Shown in pieces: positions 42,681 to 54,502 of a stretch of 64,000 nt of DNA (the first letter of the stretch is position 1; each line of letters begins with the position of its first letter). Origin of the DNA: Palaemon carinicauda. Lineage: Eukaryota; Arthropoda; Malacostraca; Decapoda; Palaemonidae. The DNA lies in contig NC_090768.1 in NCBI RefSeq assembly GCF_036898095.1, positions 49,543,547 to 49,607,546 on the forward strand, in the 5' to 3' direction. The notes beneath the pieces are model-generated. The model was given only the letters and a program-made list of their open reading frames with translations. It did no database searches and was not told the origin of the DNA. A program made the position numbers and the translations under genes.

Positions 42681-44880
42681 GGTTCGTCTGTTCGTGCCTG
42701 TCGTTCACCTAGTCCGGGACCTCTTACAAGCTCCCAAGCCCAGGGGAGAAGTAATGTCAAACGACTTATGGGTTCGAGAGGCCTTGACCAACGAACAGAC
42801 GTTTTCCCTCTATGGTATCGGGTGTATCTTACCAAGATCTCCCCTACCATAAGACGAGAGAGACGTTGTTTCTCCTCGCCATCCGTAGGCTTTTCGCATA
42901 AGAAACCTGTCACAAGGTTTCGGAGCCCTTAAGCGAAAGTCAGTCTTTTCAGGACAGGTCCAGCGTCCTGGTTACAGCCATTAGGACAGCTCTGACCCTA
43001 TGCAGTCATCGGATAACTGCTCGCCGCCTAACAAAAGCGTAACACAGACTCCGAGTCTTTTTTTTGTAGGCAAAGTGTTGCGGTCACAGACGTTACCCTC
43101 GTCTATTACCACAACCATTTCCGTTGATCCTTAAGGGGTTGTATGGCAAAACATGCAGTATATGCTTGCCTCCCTTATGGAAGACTATTCTTCCGATTAG
43201 TCCGTTGAGTGTAGCCGTTTATCTCATCGATATCCTGGCTTTCAGCCAACCTAACGTTCCTTTGTGCTTACTGTTGACGTTGGCGTAGCTTAGTCACGTC
43301 AGTCAGGTTGTTTAGAACCACACTCGATGCGGTCTCGTGTGGTCTTTCAGCCGCATTTGGACGTTAGGCCACTGGCTGATGCTCCTGTTGACGTTCAAGA
43401 CGTTCACTAACAATCGGAGTTGACTTGTTTTGACGCTGTGCGTCAACCTCCGCATTCTAGAGTTGTTTTGACTGCTCAGTCTAGGCAGTCAAAGCAGTCT
43501 CGAGTGGACGCTGTGTGTCCTCACGCACCTGTTGTGGTTGACAGTTCAGTTGTTGACAGTTCACAGACTGTCAAGCAGTTACATGACGTTGCGTTCTGGT
43601 CCGCTACTAATGCACCAGTGAGTGTGGACTCTGCTTGTGAAGCATTGCCACCACGGTAGGTCTCTCCCTTGCTTGAGACTCAGCTTTTATCGGACAAGGT
43701 TCCTGTAGATGAGGAAGTTGCTGTTCTCCCTCCTACTGATATTCCCTTGAGGACTCTGTCAGATGGAGAGGAGCCTAAAGCTGCTTAGCCTCCTATGGAC
43801 TTTAATTAAATCATGATGATTTTTTTAAGGATCTTCGTCCGGATCTTTTTGTAACTGCTGCTCCTCGTTCGCCTAAACGTCAGAGCTTACACTAGGCCTA
43901 GCTACTTCGAAGCCGTTGTTTTTAAGCTAGTGCTCTCTCGCTCTCCTAGAGAGCGTTACGTTGGCTAGGCGACTGGTTTTTCACCAGGAGGAGTTTGGGG
44001 GATACAGCCTTTGCTTTCCCTTCTTTTAAACTGGTTTATAGAGCGAGAGTCTGATATGACACGAGAGAAGTTCTCGGCTTGGGAGTTCATGCCTCTGCCC
44101 AGATAGACTTCTCAATTCTGGTAGACTCTCCCTGGCGCCTAGCCAGGAGACGCTCCAAGTTATTTACAGGTCAACTTCACAGCTGTTGTCGAGCCTTTGA
44201 AGTTTTGCTGTACTATTATGTCACGCATAACAAGGCTTTCAGGGATGGTAAACGGTTCCGCCTCAGTCGCTAACCCCGTCTGTTGCCACACCTGCTCCCG
44301 TAGACCCTAAATGGGCTTTGCTGCAAGACATGCAGTCCAAGCTTGCGTCCTTGATAGAGGACTTAAATGCGGAGAAGAACCTTCTGGCCAACAACCTTCC
44401 AACCGGTCGGTTGTGCGCCCTGTTGACGCTGAGGTAACCTACTCGCGTCTGCCAGTTGAGGTGGTTACTCCACCGATGCGACCCAGTGTGGGTTGCCAGC
44501 CGCACGTTGACATTAAGCGACGCTCGGAGGTGGTTTTTGACGTTCAGGACGTTCAACAACCAGCAGAGGTGACTTGTTTTGACGCAGTGCGTCAACCTCA
44601 GCAACCCGGTAGGGTGTTGACTGCACAACCCAGACGGTCTAGACAGTCTCGGGTTGACGCTGTGCTTCCTCGCGCACCCATGGTTGTTGACAGTTCACAG
44701 ACTGTGCAGCAGTTCCATGATATTGCGTCCGGCTCCGTCACGCATCCACCAGTGCGACCGGATTCAGCGAGCCAGACGTTGCCCACTCCGTTGCCGTTTC
44801 CTCATCAGTTTCGGATGAGGAACCCTCTGATGAGGAGCTTGCTGAACAACAAGACGATCAGCCCCCAGCCCTGCTATCCA
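42625..44880 (+). pseudogene. gag region of A3 with duplicated module, broken
   Basis: The layout is as in A1: start (VICAKCYSVASE and VRLFVPVVHLVRDLL frames), module 1 (DMQYMLASLMEDY at about 43155; VDSSQTVKQLHDVA), C-terminal domain (IDFSILVDSPWRLARR, about 44090-44150), then second module (ADMQSKL region at 44326 to VDVQDVQQPAEV). The acidic tail (RMRNPLMRSLLNNK frame) has lost frame. In the second module A3 and A2 share a deletion of about 10 bases after gagaag (44376). Confidence 0.75.
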
Positions 44881-46092
44881 TCCAGAAGATGCTGAAGAAG
44901 GAACGCTGCTCAGTCAGGCTGTGGATGAGTCTGGTAGGGACACTGTCATCCGTGGATCAATTTGTGTCACTAGGAAGACTACACCTCCGTCCTCTTCAAT
45001 ACCATCTAGCTTTTCACTGGGAAAAGGACAAGACGCTAGAAGCGGTCTCGATCCCGGTTTCCGAAAAGATAAAGTCTTGTCTGACTTGGTGAAAGGACAA
45101 TATCAACCTAAGAGAGGGTCTTCCCCTGGCTGTTCAGACTCCCAACTACGTTCTCTTCTCGGACGCATCGGACGTAGGCTGGGGTGCGACATTAGACGGT
45201 CGGGAATGCTCGGGGATATGGAACTCGAGTCAAAGGACAATGCATTTCAACTGCAAGGAGCTACTGGCAGTATGTCTGGCCTGGAAAAGCTTCAGGTCTC
45301 TCCTTCAAGGCAAAGTGGTGGAGGTGAACTCAGACAACACCACGGCTTTGGCGTACATCTCCAAGCAAGGAGGGACCTACTCTCTGACGTTGTACGAGAT
45401 CGCAAGGGACCTCACCTGGTCAAAAGGTCTAAACATATCACTAGTAACGAGGTTCATCCAAGGCAACTTGAATGTCATGGCAGATTGTCTCAGTCGGAAG
45501 GGACAAATATCCAACAGAATGGACCCTCCACAAGGATGTATGCAAGAGACTTTGGGCCACCTGGGGCCAGCCAACCATAGATCTCTTCGCAACCTCGATG
45601 ACCAAGAGGCTCCCAATAGTTTGCTCACCTATCCCGGACCCAGCAGTAGTTCATATAGATGCCTTTCTACTAGATTGGTCACATCTAGATCTATATGCAT
45701 TCCCTCCGTTCAAGATTGTCAACAAGGTACTGCAGAAGTTCGCCTCTCACGAAGGGACAAGGTTGACGCTAGTTGCTCCCCTCTGGCCCGCGAGAGAATG
45801 GTTCACCGAGGTACTTCGATGGCTAGTAGACGTTCCCAGAACACTTCCCCTAAGGGTGGACCTTCTATGTCAGCCACACGTAAAGAAGGTACACCAAGGC
45901 CTCCACGCTCTTCGTCTGACTGCCTTCAGACTATCGAAAGACTCTCGAGAGCTAGAGGCTTTTCGAAGGAGGCAGCCAGAGCGATTGCTAGAGCAAGGAG
46001 AACATCCACCCTTAGAGTCTACCAATCGAAGTGGGAAATCTTCCGAAACTGGTGCAAGTCAGTATCCGTATCCTCGACCAGTACCTCTGTAA
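44870..46092 (+). pseudogene. RT thumb and RNase H of A3, frameshifted
   Basis: The RT fingers and palm are absent. The junction reads cagcccccagccctgctatcc, lacking 11 bases (aatagatcaag) kept in A1. RNase H blocks: FSDASDVGWGATLDG (about 45152), NCKELLAVCLAWK, VNSDNTTALAYISKQGG, FIQGNLNVMADCLSRKG. A two-base loss at about 45507 moves the frame. The post-RNase H block (IDLFATSMTKRLPIVC, LYAFPPFKIVNKVL) continues in the frame 45472-46092. Confidence 0.82.
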
Positions 46093-46987
46093 CTCAAATA
46101 GCTGACTTCCTCTTATATCTGAGGAAAGAACGATCTCTTTCAGCTCCCACTATCAAGGGTTACAGAAGCATGTTGGCATCAGTCTTCCGTCACAGAGGCT
46201 TAGATCTTTCCAACAATAAAGATCTATAGGACCTCCTTAAGTCTTTTGAGACCACGAAGGAGCGTCGTTTGGTTACACCTGGTTGGAATTTAGACGTGGT
46301 ACTAAGATTCCTTATGTCAGACAGGTTCGAGCCGCTACAATCAGCCTCCCTGAAAGATCTCACCTTAAAGACTCTTTTCCTGGTATGCTTAGCCACAGCT
46401 AAAAGAGTCAGTGAGATTCATGCCTTCAGCAAGAACATCGGATTCTCATCTGAAACGGCTACTTGTTCTCTACAACTTGGTTTTCTAGCCAAAAACGAGC
46501 TGCCTTCTCGACCTTGGCCAAAATCGTTCGATATTCCAAGCTTATCGTATGGTTGGAAAGGAACTAGAAAGAGTCTTATGCCCTGTAAGAGCTCTAAAGT
46601 TCTATTTAAAACGAACTAAACCTTTACGAGGCCCGTCTGAAGCTTTATGGTGTTCAGTTAAGAAACCATCTTTGCCTATGTCAAAGAATGCTTTATCCTA
46701 GTTTATCAGACTGTTAATACGAGAAGCTCATTCCCATCTGAATGAGGAAGACCAAGCTTTGCTGAAGGTAAGGACACACGAAGTTAGAGCTGTCGCAACT
46801 TCCGTGGCCTTTAAACAAAATAGATCTCTGCGAAGTATAATCGACGCAACTTATTGTAAAAGCAAGTCAGTGTTCGCGTCTTTTTATCTTAAGGATGTCG
46901 TCTCTTTACGAGAACTGCTACACTCTGGGACCATTCGTAGCAACGAGTGCAGTAGTGGGTGAGGGCTCAACCACTACAATTCCCTAA
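45800..46987 (+). pseudogene. tyrosine recombinase of A3, nonsense and frameshift
   Basis: The N-terminal domain reads openly to a TAG at 46227-46229 (just after LDLSNNKDL). The same frame continues 46269-46619 through LATAKRVSEIHAF (first catalytic Arg) until the two-base loss at about 46549, shared with A2. The H-x2-R box THEVRAVATSVAF lies at about 46780, and the nucleophile in VFASFYLKDV at about 46875. Because of the upstream RNase H frameshift, the frame 45240-46229 (329 codons) joins half of RNase H to the recombinase N-terminus. Confidence 0.82.
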
Positions 46988-47388
46988 TTCCATAACCTTT
47001 TTAATCTTTCTCTTGAAATGTTTTTATTGTTGTTTTTGGGTTGTCCGGAAGGCTAAGAAGCCTTTCGCATCCTACTTGATTTGGCGGATGGTCAAAGTCA
47101 TTTCTTGAGAAGCGCCTAGATTAGAGGTTTTGATGAGGTCCTGTTGTATGGGTTGCAACCCTTGATACTTCAGCTCCTAGGGGTCGCTCAGCATCCTAAG
47201 AGGATCGCGAGGCTCCGTAAGGAAGACGTACTTAAAAAGGCAGAGTAATTGTTCAAGTCGACTTCCTTACCAGGTACCTATTTATTTTGTTTAGTTATTT
47301 TGATAACTTCTAAAATGAAATAAAAATTCTTAGCTCATATGATGTAAACATATTTTGCTGGTCTCTACCCACCCCCCTGGGTGTGAAT

Positions 47389-47481
47389 CAGCTATTATAA
47401 TCACCGGCTAAGTTAAATATTGAAAAATGTTATTTTGATAATAAAATAAATTTTTGAATATACTTACCCGTTGATTATAAA
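47389..47481 (+). repeat. internal complementary region of A3
   Basis: cagctattataatcaccgg to aaatattgaaaaatg, then ttattttgataataaaat to acttacccgttgattata. It matches A3's own ends. Confidence 0.92.
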
Positions 47482-47527
47482 TTAAAGGACCCTCCCTTCC
47501 TCCCCAATAGAGACACAGTGGACCGAG

Positions 47528-47724
47528 GAGAAAATTGAGTTCTTTGTTTACAATGAGTAATGGGTATCTGAACAACAGATGGCGCTGTTGAGTACACCCC
47601 CTACCTGTGTAACGATCGCTGGCGAATTTTTACGTAGAGTTTTTCTGTCGAGCAACAGAGTTGCAGCTATTATAATCACCGGGTAAGTATATTCAAAAAT
47701 TTATTTTATTATCAAAATAACATA
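47528..47724 (+). repeat. right terminal repeat of A3
   Basis: Inverted repeat body then gggtaagtatattcaaa to caaaataacat. Confidence 0.9.
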
Positions 47725-47915
47725 TTACCCTAGTTGGAGAAGCAAGATGCTATAAGCTCAATGGCTACAACAGGGAAATATAGCCCAGTGAGGAAAGGAA
47801 ACAAGGAAATAAACTATAAGAGATGTAATAGACAACCTAAATAAAGTATTTTAAGAAGAGTAACAACATTAAATTAGATAATTCATATCTAAAATATAAT
47901 TACAGTCCAGTAATT
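47725..47915 (-). mobile_element. repeat R6, remainder of the copy interrupted by A3
   Basis: ccctagttggagaagcaag onward matches the tail-proximal part of repeat R on the minus strand. Its TAA tail is on the other side of A3 at 41215-41254. The body is shortened compared with R2 and ends near aattacagtccagtaatt. Confidence 0.75.
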
Positions 47916-47919
47916 AACC

Positions 47920-49515
47920 TCTGAGAGACTTGTAAGAAACAAAGAACAGACAATTAATGAAGAATGGTGTGATATTAAGAACATATATCAGTCAGTTGGT
48001 AGTGAAGTCTTGGGACACGCAGTTACAAGGAGAAAGCCATGGATATCAAACGATACTTGGAATACTAAAAAAGGGAGACAAAGACAGAACTTGATTGTTC
48101 AAAGTTTTTGAGGAAGTAATGAAAATTACAAGGTTGAGCATGCTAACTATTCAAGTATTGATAGTGAGGTCCAAAGAAAAGCCAGGAATGACTGGAGAGA
48201 ATATTTAGACAGTAAAGCAGATGAGGCTGACAAAGCTATGAATTCGGGAACTGGCTATGGTGCAAGAATTGCTCATAGAATTATTAATGAAATCTAGACT
48301 GGAGCAAAGCCACCCGTTGAGATACTACCGCTAGAGAGTTATGGGGTCTTTTGACTGGCCAGACAGTACTACATTGGATCCTCCTCTCTGGTTACGGTTC
48401 ATTTTCCCTTTGCCTACATACACACTGAATAGTCTGGCATATTCTTTACATATTCTCCTCTATCCTCATACACCTGACAACACAGATTACCAAACAATTC
48501 TTCATCACCCAAGGGGTTACTGCACTGTACTTGTTCAGTGCCACTTTCCTCTTGGTAAGGGTAGAAGAGACTCTTTAGCTATGGTAAGCAGCTCTTCTAG
48601 GAGAAGGACACTCCAAAATCAAACCACTGTTCTCTAGTCTTGGGTAGTGCCATAGCCTCTGTACCATGGCCTTTCACTGTCTTGGGTTAGAGTTCTCTTG
48701 CTTGAGGGTACACTCGAGCACACTCTCCTATCTTATTTCTCTTCCTCTTGTTTTGTTAAAGTTTTTATAGTTTATATAGGAGTTATTTATTGTTGTTACT
48801 CTTCTTAGAATATTTTATTTTCCTTTTTTCCTTTCCGCACTGAGCTATTTTCCCTGTTGGAGCCCCTGGGCTTATAGCATACTGCTTTTCCAACTAGGGT
48901 TGTAGCTTAGTAAGTAATAATAATAATAATAATAATAAAGAAGAAGAATCATATACCCATCAAAAAGAGAGATGGATCTGTTTTAGCAACAGAAGATGAA
49001 GAAAGACAATGTTAGATGGAACACTTTAGTGAGGTTATGAATATGAGATATGAAGGGAATAATTTGATAAACCTGAAGCTGATTAAGACCTTGATGTGCC
49101 CATGTATGAATTCAGTGTGTATGAAGTCGAAGCTATCCTAAAAAAACTAAAGAGATGGAAAGCCCTTGGATACGATGGAATAACTGCCGAGGGAATAACT
49201 GCCGAGATGATACGGGCTGAAAATGAAGTGACTCCCAGACTACTTACAAGATTATTTTGAAGAATGTGGTATGAAGAGGCAAAACCTGATTAATGAATAG
49301 GAGTTAGGAGTGTTAGTGAAAATAGAAAAACAAAAGAGACCTGACTAATTGCAATAATTACAGAGGCATAACACTTATGTCAGTTGTTATGAAAATATAT
49401 AGTATGACTATTCTAAAGAGACTGGAGAGAAAGATTGATGAAAAGCTGAGAGATGAACAAGCAGGGTTTAGAAAAGGTAGAAGTTGCACAGACCAAATTT
49501 TCATTTTGCAGGAGT
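47920..49515 (+). pseudogene. LINE remnant L2a (pre-RT and RT start), interrupted by repeat R3
   Basis: 47925-48297 reads NEEWCDIKNIYQSVGSEVL, GHAVTRRKPWISNDTW and GYGARIAHRIINEI, the linker before RT in a non-LTR element. After R3 (48308-48938) it resumes: FSEVMNMRYEG, VKIEK..., NYRGITLMSVVMKIY and RDEQAGFRKGRSCTDQIF (49365-49505). NYRGITL and QAGFR-x-GRSC-x-DQIF are RT fingers motifs of LINEs. Catalytic motifs beyond are missing. Several stops and frameshifts are present. Confidence 0.8.
48308..48938 (+). mobile_element. repeat R3 (TAA-tailed), near full-length
   Basis: Runs from gccacccgttgagatac to a (taa)n tail at 48915-48938. Nearly the same as R1 but starts about 35 bases later. It splits LINE remnant L2a. 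Confidence 0.85.
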
Positions 49516-50084
49516 ATGCCCATAAGTCATTGGGTGTTTTTACTTTTAGTCATGGGGTGGCTGCTTAACAGGTTATGTAAGCAGCTTAGGTCTCTGATGG
49601 AACACATAGCTTCTCATCTAAGATAACAGTTTTTGCATAATCCTATAAATGAAAGGTAGAGGGACTGGCCTTCTACCCTTGTTTTGTTCCCTACTCTTGG
49701 GGATGCAGCAGTTGTGGTCACTATGAGCTGGAAAAGATGTCGGATGTAGGCAACTCCATACCTGAGAAACATTCCTTTGCAGTAGGATCTGTTTGGGAGT
49801 ATCTTCCCCAAGAGCTAAATGTGCATTCTAACAACATAATCCATATGGGGATATAGGTTCACCTTAACAGAATAGAGTACCATTTATTCTGGTATTAGGC
49901 CTAACCTAATGCCAGTGACTGTCATTTGCACAAACTTTAAGAAGGTTGGCAGGAGTCATCACCTTTGCTCCTTGTACAGGACCAGATGATCTGACAATTC
50001 TTAGGAAAATTGAACCAGCCAGTAATTTGGTTAACTGGGACTGCCTGCCTCCTAATGATGAATCTCCTATGAAAGGATGATAAG
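49516..50084. other. intron sequence, nothing firmly recognised
   Basis: No readable gene. It may belong to the 3' part of a family B element, since an internal-complementary-like block follows at 50085. Confidence 0.3.
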
Positions 50085-50230
50085 GTTTATAATCTTGTAG
50101 GGACAAATCACAAATTTTAAAAAAATTATTTATATTTATCCTAACTATACAAACCTCTTACCTTTAAGTTACACTTCTCACCTCAACCACCCTGAAAGTC
50201 CCAGGCCTAACTAACAAGTGGCAGGGCTTC
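50085..50230 (+). mobile_element. possible family B DIRS end fragment
   Basis: gtagggacaaatcacaaat to ctaactatacaaacctc resembles the family B internal complementary region and right-end complement (ggaacaaatgacaaa...tacaaaccc) at 6455-6515 and 15658-15700. No partner repeat was found nearby. Confidence 0.35.
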
Positions 50231-51700
50231 TGTGCCACCGGGCTACAGTGTAACTACCTCATTAAATCTATCCCTCAACATGATCTCATCCACATATGGC
50301 ACTCTAGTAATCTCTTTTAGTTTCATTTCTAATCCTGTCCTGCCATTCAACTCCCAATATTCTTTTCTCCTTCCAATTATATTTAATATTCCATTCTCAT
50401 CATCTCTGTCTTTCTTGTATTCATCTTGAGTTCAACCTCATTTGATATTTCATGCATTCTGGTAAGCAGGCTTTGCAAGTCATGTGGTGTTTTGCTAATA
50501 AGGGCAGCATCATCAGCATACTCTAGGTCTGCTAATTTCCTGTTACAAGTCCAATCCTTCTCCACCATCCCCAACTGTTCTATATATTACATTACAAAAT
50601 CTGAGGAGGATAAACAACATAGGTGACATCACATTTCCTTGGAGTACTCCACTGTTCACTGTGAACTCCATAATAATGCAGGACTCCACAAAATTTGCTG
50701 GTGAACACTATCAAAGGCTTTTTCATATCATCATGCCATGCCATCAAAATTGGATTTCTGTATTTTACACATTGCTGTACCACATGTCTTGAAATGAAAA
50801 TTTGGTTAATACAACTTCTACCTTTTCTAAATCCTGCTTGTTCATCTCTCAGCTTTTCATCAATCTTTCTCTCTAATCTCTTTAGAATGAGCATATATGT
50901 TTTTGTGACAACTGACAAGTATGATGACTGCAATTATTAGAATCAGTCACATCTTTTTTTTTTTTTTTTTCCTTTTCACCAACACTCCTAATTCCTATTC
51001 ATCAGGTTTGCCTCTTCATGCCACATTCTACAAAATAATCTGGTAAGTATTCTGGGAGTTACTTCATTTTAGGCCAATATCATCTCAGCAGTTATTCCAT
51101 CGTATTCAGGGGCTTTCCATCATTTGAGTTTTTAATGATAGTTTCGACTTCAAACACACTGAATTCATTCATGGGCACATCAAGGTGTCTTCCTAAGCTT
51201 CAGGCATATAAATCAAATTATTCCCTTCATATCTCATATTCATGATGTCATTAAAGAGTACCATCTAACATTGCCTTTCTTCATCTTCTGTTGTTATAAC
51301 AGATCTATCTTTTTTTTTGTGGGGAAATGCTTCTTCCTCTTTGCTCCAGTCGAGATTTCATTGATAATTCTATGAGCAATTCTTACACCATAGCCACAGA
51401 TTTAAATATTTTCTCCAGTCATGCCAGGCTTTTCGTCTGACTTCACTATCAATACTGGAATATTTAGCATGGGTTACCTTGTAATATTTATTACTTCCTT
51501 GAAAATTCCTTGAAAACTTTTGACTATCAATTTCTGTCTTTGTCTCCAAAGTATCATTTGATATCCATAGTTTTCTCCTTGTAACTGCATGTCCCAAAAC
51601 TTCACTACCAGCTGACTGATTTATGTTTTTAATATCACCATTCTTCATTCGTTGTCTGCTCAACAGCTCTCAAAGTCTTCAAGACTGCAAATTGATTCCT
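50231..51700 (-). pseudogene. LINE remnant L2b, opposite strand to L2a
   Basis: On the minus strand, 51370-51663 reads NQSAGSEVLGHAVTRRKLW and YSSIDSEVRRKAWHDW, the same linker as in L2a. 50592-50933 reads LERKIDEKLRDEQAGFRK and GRSCINQIF, and 50383-50574 reads LADLEYADDAALISKTP, which holds the catalytic YADD of LINE RT. Stops and frameshifts separate them. It ends near the acceptor of the receptor exon at 51816. Confidence 0.85.
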
Positions 51701-51815
51701 ATATTCAACTGCAAAGGTTTGTCTGTGCCCATCTTCTAGAAGCTTAGTTGTACCAATACCAATAGTTTTGTAAATTTTTAGTTAAGCATTTTTTACTTTA
51801 TTTTTCTTATTTCAG

Positions 51816-51949
51816 ACAAATGGTGCATGTGTAATAGCTGACTTTGGGTTAGCTGTAATGCACACACAAACAACTGGAGAGATTAATCTTGGAAATAACC
51901 CAAGAGTTGGAACCAAACGTTACATGAGTCCAGAGGTTCTCAATGAAAC
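51816..51949 (+). CDS. sax: sax-like receptor exon: DFG motif and activation segment
   Basis: The acceptor is atttcag at 51815 and the donor gtaagt starts at 51950. The exon reads [16 protein letters not shown], giving the Mg-binding DFG (many vertebrate type I receptors have DLG here), then [21 protein letters not shown] and SPEVLNET. The [12 protein letters not shown] activation segment is strongly conserved in BMP type I receptors. The last codon is split two plus one with the next exon (Thr). A minus-strand LINE remnant lies about 110 bases upstream. Confidence 0.96.
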
Positions 51950-53080
51950 GTAAGTTACATTTATGTTTTGTATTGATAAAATACTTTGTAGGTATTACAG
52001 CCTGTAGTTAATGCACTATTTATTGATATTTTTGAAGTTAGGTTTTTGTGTGGTCCCCAAGGACTTTCCTGCTAAAAGCTAGAGCAGGGAATCCAATAAG
52101 ACTCAAAATACCAAAGAAATATTGACTTCATTATACCAAGCCTAATATTTCAATGTGCAAAGTACGGACTGATTGCGTCTAAGGGAGATAAACGGGTTCA
52201 GCCTTTATTAAACCTGTTACAGAATCTCCAATGCTGAAAGTTGACTGACAACCAATAACACGTCATAACAGAATCAATGCTAATACTGGAGACCCAGCTA
52301 TCTTTTGTTTTGTTGTAGTTGAAACAACATTTACAGAACTCCATTGTTTGTGAGTGGTTACATTTTATTTTGAAAAAGTGCTATAGCAGTTGATCAAGTT
52401 TTCATTTAGTAATAATTCAACATACAACCCAGCCTCTTGAGCAAAAGTTTATATTGACTTACGAACACGCTTACAGATGCTAACACTTGATGGCTGAGTG
52501 CTTGGGAACACTCTAAGCCCGTATCACTTCTGTACACATTTCCCATGTTGTGTTTGCATTACTTATTTATTTATGTCTTTCTCGTGACAAACAATTTTTA
52601 CATTATTATATACTCTCTCGGGAAAAAACAAACAGCATATTTAAAAAAGAAATTAACAAAATGTTAATCCTTCCCATTATCTACTGGTTGTGATTCAACG
52701 CTTGTTTGATGATACTTGCCCGACTTATTTATGCAGCATTTTGTAAGGGAAATAGAAACAAAGCTCTTTAGATAAGCTTTTATTTTAAAAGGCCTACGGG
52801 AAAAGTGAAAGCGAGACAAAAAAAAAAGAGCTAAAACAAGTGAAAAATAATAATGAAAAAAAAAATACAAATAAAAAAGTAAAAACAGATAAAAAATATA
52901 AAAATTTTAAGCTAACCAGTTAATTTTAAGTGTTACATTATGTGCAAGGAACAGCATTAATACCGTACTGTCCACCTCTCTCCCATTCCTCCTCTTTCAC
53001 ACAGACTGTTGTTAGCCGTTATCATCTGTTTTGAAGGCGAGAACTTGTCGTAATAAAACCACATTTCATATTACTATATT
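51950..53080. other. receptor intron, AT-rich, no gene recognised
   Basis: A-rich and T-rich runs (52800-52910) and no element ends. Short open frames here carry no domain. Confidence 0.45.
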
Positions 53081-53082
53081 AT

Positions 53083-53225
53083 TATTATTAGCTAAGCTAC
53101 ATATCAAGTTGGAAAAGCAAGATGCTTAAAGCCCAAAAGAAATATATCCCAGTGAAGAAAGGAAATAATGAAATAAATAAAACTAAGAGAATGGACAATT
53201 AAAATAAAATATTTTAAGAACAGTA
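53083..53225 (-). mobile_element. repeat R4, partial, tail end only
   Basis: attattattattagctaag then gttggaaaagcaagatgc to tattttaagaacagtaag matches the tail-proximal part of R2 and R6 with a shortened middle. The tail-distal part is missing. Confidence 0.7.
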
Positions 53226-53699
53226 AGAAAATTCTAATAGATCTTTCATAATTTGGTAATTATATTTTACTTACAAAACAAATGGAAGAAGCAGGTTAAT
53301 TCTGAGGAACATTTAATATCCTCTTCATAAAAATATGACTTTAATACTATTTTAGGTTAGTACACATGCCAACAATCTTATATAACATGTCTTTTCTAAA
53401 TGATTTTTCAACTTAAATGCAAACAATTCTTCTTAATTATATTCATTTTTGTTATTAAGCTATGAATGAATCGGTATTGCACGACATTTCCAAACTATAT
53501 TGAAATTTACTTAATGACATTATCTATCCTGATTGCATGAAGCAGATCTTTAATACATAGTAAGACAGCACAAAGGAAATCAAGATATAAAATTTTGTCA
53601 TCTAACAGGCAATTCTAATGAATTGCACATTATGCTGATTGAAACCATTGAACTTCAGAAAAAATAATTATATTCTCCATTTTCTACATCATCATTATC
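53226..53699. other. AT-rich intron, nothing recognised
   Basis: No readable gene or repeat. Confidence 0.4.
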
Positions 53700-54502
53700 G
53701 TCACATCAGTTTCTCCATCTGTGAGTGTAGAAACATGTTTGCCGCTGTCTAAACATGAACAGATGTCTGGACAATTAAGGCAGGGACACTTACTTTGGTC
53801 ATATGTGAGATCACTTCAACTGGAGCTGCATCTCCTTCAAAGTACACTGGTACAAGAGTCCTTCATGATTCATCCAACCATTATCAATGGGATTCCAGTC
53901 AAGGTTGGGGTTATCTGGTACTTAGCTTATTTCACACGTTCCTTGAATGCATATTCTGTTGGGGGAAAGACATTACAGAGCCTATTGGTCTTGACTACAT
54001 ACAAATATCTCAAGGCATCTAGTGAGGTACTGCAGGTAGCTCACACTTCAACTTATTGAGAAGAATAATCATCTCTAGGAGGTAATGAATTTCCCATTAA
54101 ATGTAAAGGCCACAGTGCAGACACGTGTTTAGTGCAAGTTGTGAACATAGAATGTTTTACAAAGTAGTATAGAGCAGACGTACAGTACTATCACAGCTAG
54201 GTAAGGGATGTACTGCTGGTAATTCTTCACACACGTTGGGTCCAAGATTATCAGCCATATCATGGACTAAAACTAACCTCTCACCATTTTTATGTCTGCC
54301 AGTGTGCATGTAGACTTTTGGAATTTACATCCCCTCATTGAAGTAGTATATCATCAAAATGACTACATCATTATTGTCAAAATTTACTATCTTCTGGTGC
54401 TGAGGTGACAGTGACATGTAATAAAATACTGGTGTCAGCCTCCCCATGAGAGCAAAACGCAGCAATTTCATTTGAAACATCCTTTATTATGCATACTACT
54501 TT
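53700..54502 (-). pseudogene. 3' part of an antisense decayed ORF of a transposon-associated family, split by A4
   Basis: On the minus strand, 54377-54500 reads IKDVSNEIAAFCSHGEADTS then ILLHVTVTS. A shifted frame further on (about 54370 to 54170) reads DVVILMIYYF, YMHTGRHKNGERLVLVH, DMADNLGPNVCEELPAV and SCDSTVR. The EADT-x-x-LLH, D-x-DV and (H-x-L-x-x-)CDST pattern is known from uncharacterised repetitive proteins in many invertebrate genomes. I cannot name the family firmly. Stops are frequent. DIRS A4 interrupts it at 54503. Confidence 0.5.

Larger units (their letters stand above)
41255..47724 (+). mobile_element. DIRS family A element A3, full-length, mosaic, defective
   Basis: The termini (41255-41433 and 47528-47724) and internal complementary region (47389-47481) carry a third end variant (ggtgattataatag). 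The 5' half is nearly identical to A1 (leader, gag module 1, gag C-terminal domain), while the second gag module, RNase H and recombinase share derived changes with A2. It is inserted in a copy of repeat R. All genes carry stops or frameshifts. Confidence 0.93.
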
